From Trichoplax sp. H2 (Eukaryota; Placozoa; Uniplacotomia; Trichoplacea): a stretch of DNA of 64,000 nt. The translations under genes were made by a program, and so were the position numbers. Location: assembly GCA_003344405.1 (NCBI GenBank), contig NOWV01000137.1, positions 62,001 to 126,000 of the forward strand, written 5' to 3'. This document shows positions 55,279 through 64,000 of the stretch, one piece after another. The notes under the pieces are model-generated. The model worked only from the letters and a program-made list of their open reading frames with translations, was not told the DNA's origin and made no database searches. Every line of letters begins with the position of its first letter. Position 1 is the first letter of the stretch.

Positions 55279-58070
55279 AGTATCCTAATATAAAAATTTA
55301 AAGAGTCAGAAGCTAAATCTATCGATGATACTGAATATACTTAAGAGTTATACTAATATACCCTATAAATAACCGGAAATGAAGACGGAAAGTTCTACTT
55401 ATTTGTTCAAAGCCTATGGCTTGGTTATGCCAACGGCTATTGATGTCATTAAATTACTTTAATCTTTTCCTAAAGGATAGATAGGCCGATATTTACATTG
55501 GCAGGAATCAACTGATGGCATAAGAAAATTTCCTAATTCCCCCTATAATGCTATAGTAACTTTTTACTTGTTGCGACTGCCCATAAATAGAATAAATTCC
55601 AATTAATCAGATCGTCACCAAAGTGAGGATTGATCAATGTTTAAAATTTGATCGGTATAATTGCAGCAGTTGTATGAACAAGCGGATATTGATAGCGGTT
55701 GTTACTTCGCCATTCTAAATCTCAAAACTACATCAAATTCTTGACTTTGGGAAGTGATCGTACCATATTTTTTATATTATTGAATCATACTTCAGGAGTC
55801 ATTTATAAGATTACGGAAGCCTGGGTAATTGATAGCTACTCGGTTTAACGACTAAAATTGATACTGTTTCGTTACAGGATAACATATGCTAAGATCATTA
55901 AGACTTCCTGATATTCTCTATGTACATATATGCATAACCTTTAGAACGTGAATGTGCTTGCATAGCAGCAAAAGGAGCTACCGATAATATGGAAAAGTCT
56001 AATGTCAACTTTGCTAACGTACAATATAGTTATTAAACTACTTCAATTTTCAGAGTTATATCCGTCAACTATAATATTGTAAGTAGGATAACAAAGATAA
56101 AATTCTCTAATTAAATAGTAAACGCAATTAATAATAAAAATGCTTAATGGATAAATTGATTGGAAAGGAGTAAGAAATTAACTATCGAAATGGATCATCG
56201 TACAAAATGACTCTGTAGTATAGTATACGCAGAAACAAAAAACTTGAATTCTATTTACTTACACAATGAATCCTTGAATTGAACAACAGACGCTTAAAAT
56301 GACCAGTAATACTGTTGTTAGGATATCTTAGCGACTGCTTGTAATAATGGAAAGATGTTCATAGATTAGCAATCAGGCTATAAATTAGATTTTTATTAAT
56401 ATCATTGTAATGCTTATGAATTTAGTCGTTTAAATTTAATTCAATTTATGCAGCTTCGATACCTCATTAATCCATTCGAATTAAAGAACACCTAAGAAAG
56501 AAATAGAAAAGGGCTATTAATTTAATCCCATCATGTGACGCTAATTAAAATAACCTTTGAACATCCGATCAAAGTGCAATTTGTTATTTACGCGTCAAAG
56601 AATTTTGTTAAGATTCATTGGACCTTCACAGACATTGGGAAATTTTTATAAGCTCTTCATCAAGCTGGTCGGATGCTTGCAAACTGAATGCTATTGTTAT
56701 TATAAGCTAGCATATACAATGATAAACTAATCAAAATATAAATATTGTCAAATGATACTTATAGTCTCAGAAAGTTGAGAATGGATTAAATTAGAAATTC
56801 TCAAAATAGTCAAGCCAGAGGGTTATAAGTAGTAGATTTAGGATTTAAAAATTGAATAGTCGCTACTCAATTAGAGAAATGCCAGCCAGCCTCCCTACGA
56901 GCAGCGCAGGGGTATTTATACTATTGTTAGATGACTCTGATTATGGGTTCATTTCAATAGGTCAGTATAAGATTCTTACTGTACTTTTTACCTCAAGATT
57001 TCTTCATGTAAAACGAATAGCTCTAAGGTAGTAATTTCTACAGAGTACTGATTTTTGAAATAGTATTTGTTATATCACTAAGGGTGGCCACTGGGCCTTT
57101 AAGTTATGATTTGATGTAATACTCTGATGAAAATTGAATAAACATAGAATCTTTATAGAGTTTTCTACTCAGCCATTTTGATTATTACATTTTTTTATAA
57201 CGGTTGTTATCGAATACTCAAGCGATCCTTAGACACATTATAATGATTGGTATAGAATTGACCACAGGACTAAGGGCATTGTACCGCACTGTAGATATCT
57301 TACAGTACCTGCTAATCTTAACTTGGCATATCCATCACCGTACATTAGTTATCATAATGTGCTTTGGACCATTAACTAATCTTAATATAGCATAGTACAT
57401 TACTATTACCGGGATATATAACATATATATTATCGAATGATAATACTATCTGTTAATTTTATTAACAAATTATTAACAAATGGGTACATTATCGTAAACC
57501 GTCAGCAAAGCGACGGGAGTTTGGACTAGTACTGATTAATTCTTGGATCGGTTATGAATTTATAGTATTGAAGGTGATAAATAGGACGCAATAGATAGGT
57601 CCAATTAGAGCTTAGCAATAGCACATAACTCCATATCAGAAATGTACGTGCATATATGAGCTCTATCTGATATGCAACTTTAGCTGCAATAGGGGGTTAG
57701 AAACTCATCGAATCAATAAGTTGCAAGATAGTATGTCTCTGCTATCTTTATTCCTTCTGATCTCAGTAAATTTACCAATCAAAAATTTATTTTTAAATAC
57801 CGACTACTTTTAAGTCCTATGCAACCATGTTAGGGCCTATGTAATTCTCATCTATTGACCTGAAATTGTATACAGCTAAAACTGAATGTCGGTGGCGATA
57901 TCTTTTTTTATTAGATATTAGATATCGACTAACTTTAACAACTATAATTAGCAATACTTATTCTGGAGTATCACATGCTTTACCATTATAGATAGAAATC
58001 CTTTGCGTGTTACTATGGTAAAATACTAATATGAAATAGCATTGTTTCAAAGCTAATCTGTTCTATTCAT

Positions 58071-58129
58071 AGCCCAAATTTATCCTGCGTATCTGCAAGT
58101 AAAAATACTTACAGCTCCGTATTTGGGCT
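58071..58129. repeat. Two-part hairpin
   Basis: Outer arms AGCCCAAAT (58071-58079) and ATTTGGGCT (58121-58129) match exactly. Inner arms CTGCAAGTA (58093-58101) and TACTTACAG (58106-58114) pair with one mismatch around an AAAA loop. The internal loops are unequal (13 and 6 bases). Confidence 0.5.
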
Positions 58130-58329
58130 GTCAATATTGGCTGTGAAGACTAAATTATTAATCATCATATTGCAACTGCTCTATTAGAGCTTCCTTAATT
58201 TAAATGATGACGATGAGAGTTTTTTTACGCAAACAAATAAAATTTTATTGCGGATAGCAGTATCGTTCTAACTGTTCTAACTATTACCAGTGTTACTACG
58301 ATTACAAATTCCTTTCTAGAAACCTTATT

Positions 58330-59740
58330 CGTAAGAGAATTCTTGAAGAATTAATTATAGCTTGAATACAGGCATAAAATATTATCAAATATCTTAGTAC
58401 CGCTGTTATCGTTTGATGTAGTAGTGGTTATTTTATCAAGTGTTAATTTCCTTCGTCTTCATAGTTTTTCCCAATATCAGTAGCTAAAAGGACGGGTAAG
58501 AGATTGAGAAAGGGTTTAAAACTTGATTAGTGATCTTAGTACGGGCGTAATTGTTATCTGCTGTATACTGCCATTAATTTCATCAAAAATTAAACAAGTC
58601 ATCCAGGTGAGACTAATTTTACAATCCATAGTCAAATCGAGATCGGCAGGGTATGAAAAATGAACTAAAACTTTCCAAAAGCTGAATAGGCCTATAAGCG
58701 TTGATATTATTCTCGTCTATTATTAGCGGCAAAGTTGTCGAAAAGAGCTCATCAAAGTTTAAAAAGTGAACGAAAACTTGAGTATAGATCTTGGCAATAT
58801 CTTGTTTGTTTCAATTTGCTATAATAGGCGTACATTGCTACCGTCAATACCTTCAAATATTAATAGCATCATTTTAAAAATTTATTCGAATATAATTGCT
58901 AAACCCATTTTGCTAGTGTTTAAACACTGAAGTAAAACTCTATCACAGATAAGAGCATTGCTATTTTACTGAGCCGTATACCAAGTACTTGTTATTACAG
59001 GTAAGCTATCCATGCCCTAATCGAAACTTTAATTTTAGTGCGAGCGTTTTCATTGCAGATAATAAAAAGTGCTTATCCGTGTAATAAAAAAAAAATTTTT
59101 AAAGGTATATCATAAATACTGGCGGGCAGCTTATTCTCTAAGAAGAAAATAGATTCGCCAAGGACTTGTACATCCCCGAGTTAATGGCTTATTAGAGTAT
59201 TCAAGCGAAGTATACTCTGAGCTCAAACTTTAATTTCATTATGAGAGCCGTTATTATGGATTATCGTACCGTTGTAAGTGAAAATGGTGACAATAAAAAC
59301 TTTAATTTCAATCCATGGACTTTAACGGGCAATTTATCGAAATAGATAATCTACGGATCTATTGAAACAGGCAAGCTCTTCATGCACTAATTTCAAAGTC
59401 AAGTTTTAATATGAGCGCTGTTATTACGGATTAACGGTACTTGCTATCATAAGTGGGTACAATAACAAAAATATCATCAGTGGTATACTGTAAATACCAA
59501 AGGACTATTTATTATCTACGAAGAAGGTAGTATCGCAAAGGATTTATTTTAGCAGTTAAGCTACGCATACTCTTATGTTAAACTTTAGTTTCGAAGCAGG
59601 AGCTGTTATTAAAGATTTTTGTTCCGTTATAAGTGGAAAATAAGGATCTGAAACATTTTAAAGGTATATTATATATATCATCAGTTTATCGCTCATTAAA
59701 GTAGAGAACAATATCGAGGACTGTTGTTGTTGTGCACAAA
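58330..59740. repeat. Degenerate tandem array, about 170-200-base unit
   Basis: Units marked by GAG-GC-GTTATTA-GGATTA-like text near 59041, 59243, 59413 and 59600, each preceded by AACTTTAATTT and followed by CGTTGTAAGTG-like text and, later, AAGGTATATCATAAATA. Earlier units from 58330 are more worn. Confidence 0.5.
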
Positions 59741-62700
59741 TTAAAACTTTATTGTAGTATCTAAACTGCTATTTTTATGTTTTGGTCTCCTTATCGACCA
59801 TCTTGAAACAGAACCATAGATACTAAACAACAAACGTTGATCAAAATTGATCTGCTACACTATCGGGAATTCGTTAAGCTTCCCAAGTGTATAAAATGCA
59901 CCATCATATTTCCTTTCGTAGCGATAAGTCGAACTATTTCGCTTGATTAAGTAAAATAGCTACTCGAAATTGCAATGATATGATCATATGAGGAATAAAA
60001 GAAATGATGGCACGTCAAACCAGTTCCTTCATGTTCAAAAGTAATGCAAGAGCAGCCCTATCGCAATTATTACAATTTATTTGCTAGAATGATTGATAAT
60101 AAAGTTGAAATAATGCAAATTACAGACGGTTGAATACATAAAATAAATAATTACTATGTTTAATACCAAATCGAGATATTAAAATTCAATTATTATCGCA
60201 TGATAAACATGGTTTACTCTCACACTAGTAATAAACACAATTATCTCTATCATTAGCCTGAACAGCAATCAAACTTGTACAAATATTAGCGTATCGTTTG
60301 TATCGGATTAATAATTATTATGAACATACGGACAACACCCAGTTGATAAAAAATTATTTCTAATGACAGGAAATAGCGATTCAGTTATTTCATAGAGAGC
60401 ATTAGATATTGTAAATTATACAACTGTGAATGATCATTGCATCATATAGTAACACTAGCGAGGAAATAATATTGATGATGGGAATCAGCTTAGGAAAATG
60501 ACCTTAGTGTCTATCACTAAACTATTGTGAAGAGATTAACATGTAATCTGCTTATTTACTTTTCATCTTCATAAACAATGAAAATTCAATATGGTTAAAC
60601 GTAGGTGAAATGACGAGTAAAACATTTAGCCAAGGTCGAATAAAGTATTTGCACGAAGTTATTTAGTTAACTTTTAAATGTAACTATAACGACATAAAAA
60701 TATTTTTATTTCCTTTGATAGAATGCAATTTAAGGCTTAAGATAAACCACTACTAAGCTTCAAGGTCAACATCTTGATGAATGAATAAAACAAAATATTT
60801 TAAAATATTACGAAATTAAAATATCGCTGTTTTTAGGTTTATACTTATGAAATTAAATATTTTTATGTTTTCATAAATACTTTATGTCATTCAACTTGAG
60901 TAAGATTAAGAAGTTTTTAATTCGATTTTACCTTCATTTTATAGCTTTGTGTGCCACTTAAAAGAAAAAGTTAATGTTCATAGAATATAGGCTGAAAAGA
61001 TAATGTTTTTCATTGATGAAGCATGAAAGAACTATAAGTGTTTTTTGCTGAACTCTTGATTGGATTACATCTAAAGTTTTGTATTTCAGTCTTTCGTTTA
61101 CTTGTGAAAAAATCATTAATGATCTTCTTAGGATAGTTATAATTAGTATTTACTGTATAAATTGGATACTAGACACAGAAAGAAATTGTAAATATTGAAA
61201 AACCTGGATTTACTCTTATTCTATCACGATTTTTAGGATCTAAATAGAATTTTTAGTTTATTCCCGGAAACTTTTAATTTACTTAAGTAGAAAATTTAGT
61301 AATTTCTAAATGATATCATTGAGCATAATATTATGGTAAAAATGTCGTCTGTTATATAAATGTATTCGTTAATCTTCTACTTTACCGTTTATCACATTTT
61401 TAGTTTGAAAATAATGAGAGATTCAGTTATTTATTGATAGAAATCATTTTATAAATGATATCGTGAAATAGTGTTATTAATGATTTTAATGACAATACAT
61501 TTAGGAATTTTTGGTGCTATAAGTATTTTAGTAAATTAATGATACAGTCTTCTATCGAGAAATAGATCCCAAACTTACTTACAAATCAAGTGCTAAGAAC
61601 TATTAACTATTGCACTTTAACCAGAAAATTTGGATATCGAATAGTCAATAATTGCGAAGTAAGCTTCACATTTAACATTTATAGCTTGAATATTTTTGCC
61701 GGTTTCAGTCCCCTTATCTAAGAAAAAGTAGGAATTCATCTATCGCTATAATTTAGTACGATATATTATTATATTATTAATAATATGAGTTCCAAGAAGT
61801 AGAATGCTATTTATTTACGAACTAAAGTAATTTTATAATTGGTTTATTGGTTTTGCATAGTATGAGAAGCTTAAATTTAAGTTAGTAGTTAGCCAATCAT
61901 TTTGAAATGAAATAGCATTACATAAGAGAATTATTGAAATTATATATGAATACATTATTTGGAGAACACTGGCTACTTCATAGACTTTGTTTGGTTGATT
62001 AGGCGTGACTTGGGCAGTTAAGATTAAAGAATTAGTAAACACATGACATTGAAATTAATAAATAGTAAGATGCTGAAAAGCATTTTTGGATTATATTTAT
62101 ACTGCTTCCATAGTAAATTGATTTATAGACTGAAATGTGTATACCTTATTGAAAATATGTATTATTCAAATGAAATTGAAAGAATTAATGCATTAATATT
62201 AAAATTAATATCAAAGGGCTGCATATGCAATTCCGTAAACATGTGACATAAATGTAACCTTCATTGCTCTATTTTTACAACGGCCTTTCTCCTAATATTG
62301 CAGCGAAATACTGAAAAATAGCCAGCAGGGGCGAAATATAACAATGAAAACTCCAATTTACTTACAGCTTGAAATTTTTATGATCGATTGCGCCTGTTTA
62401 AACTGTTACATAATCTTACTCTAAGGGCGAATCAAAAAAATATAATCGTTACTGATTAAATACGATAGTTAGATGTCGAATTACATTACATTGTAAATTA
62501 ATTTTTTTCAATTCACAAAATGATTCAGTTTAGTCCATGTAGTGTATTTAGTTTCACTGTAGTTTTTAGACATGTTCGTAAATATAGACATTTCGTTATG
62601 TTCCGAATATAGATACCTCTAAAGTCTATTTCAACTATGCTTAAATATAGCTTGTCGTATTTAGTAATTTATAGCACCTACAGTCTTGGCTATTTCCTAC

Positions 62701-62894
62701 ACCCATGCACTATTATATAGTCTGTTTATGGAATATGATGTATCTAATTCTATAATACTGTTCTCTGCATATGTTCTCTCTCTAAAACTATAAATACTGA
62801 TGATTTCTGCCTCAGATTCATTCAGTTGCACTATTGGTCGTAGTAGTACTTCCTCACTTTACTTCACGACGGCTTACACGCTGATCTACCGTAA

Positions 62895-63152
62895 CTACCG
62901 CATTGTACCTCCATTACTATCTACAATAAAGTATTCACCTTTATTAAAATCCCTTGCATATTTTCTGTGAATGGCTACTAAGCCCGTAGCCGCTGATTCA
63001 TCCAACCCACCATCATAGTCCATATCATATTTAGGCAAATAATAAGGTATATTAGGTAAAAGTAAAAGATTATTATGAAATTTATTAATTAATAAAACTA
63101 AAGCTGATTTTAAAATACTGTATAGTAAAGCTACAGAACTCATCCTAATCAA
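62895..63152 (-). pseudogene. Hsp70-like (HSPA12-type) ATPase fragment
   Basis: The reading frame contains DESAATGLVAIH, KYARDFNKGEYFIVDSNGGT in two neighbouring stretches. This resembles the Hsp70/actin-fold block E-x-x-A-A-x followed by phosphate-2 motif D-x-G-G-G-T, and is closest to HSPA12-type proteins (human GDKYVVVDSGGGTVD). The frame stops four codons after GGT. In the next frame the sequence continues N-A-V-V-T-V-D-Q, close to the expected continuation, so a one-base shift seems to have broken it. Asn replaces the first Gly of GGGT. No other Hsp70 part was found around it. Best read as a relic; a single exon of a gene leaving the window is less likely. Confidence 0.35.
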
Positions 63153-64000
63153 AGACTATTGAATATTATTAAGAGAAAGTAATATAGTCGAATATACTTT
63201 CTCTTTCATAATAACTTCACAAAGAAACTACCGGTTTATATTTAATAAACTAACGAGGAAAAATTTTTTCATGTATTAAGTATACATTGAATTTCCTCCT
63301 TTCGGTTATTATGTTATTATATTGAGTACGTAATCGTATCATGAATATTATTGAGCTATATATTTAACTCTATGGCAGAAATATCCATTACTCTAGAAAT
63401 CGATGCTTTCATGCTAGTATCAAATTCTTGCAAGATTGTTTACAGAAATATGCCTCTTAGTATTTCTATTACAAGATCTATGTTGTATCATAGAACAGAG
63501 CTAGATGGCATGCATGTAATGCAAATGAGGAGAATTTATTTGCCTACTGTCAATATAGAACAACGCTACATTAAATCCTTATCTGGAATAAACGGGTGGG
63601 ATTAAGATTAGGTTAAAAGGAAATCCGTATAATTTATCCGCTTTTGATAAAAATGTAAATAGGTTTGCTGAAAATTGTTATCATCTTGAAGCCTATACTT
63701 ATTGACACAGCTGGAGCCAAACCTATTTAGATTATGCAAATAGGAAGGTTTCACAATCCAACTTGGTTAGTCTTCTAGACAATGTGAATATCGTATGATC
63801 TCGGCAATTGCCTCCATATTAACGTTATTAAGCACCTAAGGTCACAGTTAAGAATCTCAGTGAAGGTCGATGTTGTATCCTGTTGACTATATCAAATAGA
63901 ATAATGAAGCTCAACTAATAAACAACGTTAATTCTAGTTTCTGCTTAGGTCAATTTGATTGTTAAAGTCATGCATCAATCGCCATGGAGTATTTATATTT
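63153..64000. other. Window end without supported gene
   Basis: A plus-strand frame at 63351-63605 (84 codons) and a second open stretch near 63605-63705 read in different frames, with no recognisable domain. They might be remains of a gene but cannot be supported. Confidence 0.3.

Larger units (their letters stand above)
55285..62894. other. Gene-poor AT-rich region
   Basis: 7.6 kb with no supported gene on either strand; the longest open frames have no recognisable residues or splice context. It contains the tandem array at 58330-59740 and small inverted repeats at 57632-57674 and 58071-58129. The part from 60000 to 62800 shows nothing I can name. Confidence 0.5.

Noticed and set aside
58071-58129. 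microRNA precursor
   Set aside because: Unequal internal loops of 13 and 6 bases and short arms; moreover placozoans are reported to lack canonical microRNAs.

Overview
This is a eukaryotic, animal-type window: AT-rich, with many short introns bounded by GT-AG, conserved metazoan genes and one 20-base run of N. Gene density, intron size and gene content fit an early-branching animal, most likely a placozoan (Trichoplax/Hoilungia type). That placement is inference from memory of such genomes, not a search result. I rebuilt the genes exon by exon; in every gene complete in the window the exon lengths sum to a multiple of three and splice phases match.

Layout. (1) 1-28971, + strand: three tandem paralogs of a large MUC4-like type I membrane protein (signal peptide, NIDO, AMOP, VWD with a GDPH site, Ig-like plus EGF module, five more EGF repeats, an unnamed juxtamembrane domain, one transmembrane helix, short tail). 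The first copy is cut by the window start; copies two and three are complete, with the same 19-exon plan (1337 and 1312 aa). About 200 bases past each stop codon lies the same short conserved block, which reads best as a coding segment on the opposite strand. Degenerate tandem repeats fill much of the intergenic space. (2) 30640-33852, - strand: VPS36 (ESCRT-II), 14 exons. (3) 35294-38774, + strand: AASDHPPT (phosphopantetheinyl transferase), 11 exons, carrying an in-frame TGA. It is head-to-head with VPS36 across 1.4 kb that holds repeated M-box-like palindromes and a CRE. (4) 39092-44448, - strand: AIFM1, 15 exons, tail-to-tail with AASDHPPT. (5) 48050-50720, + strand: MAGT1/TUSC3 (OST3/6), 10 exons, head-to-head with AIFM1. 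(6) 52351-55278, - strand: an unrecognised coiled-coil protein with a hydrophobic C-terminus. (7) 55.3-64 kb: gene-poor, with degenerate repeats and an Hsp70 (HSPA12-like) relic near 62.9 kb.

The space between AIFM1 and MAGT1 is written twice around the N gap. The two 1.5-kb copies meet the gap exactly and differ by a 170-bp MITE with TA target duplications, so this is best read as two haplotypes left unmerged by assembly. The housekeeping genes are unrelated in function (endosomal sorting, carrier-protein activation, mitochondrial redox, N-glycosylation); the tandem mucin-like family and its conserved downstream block are the most distinctive content.
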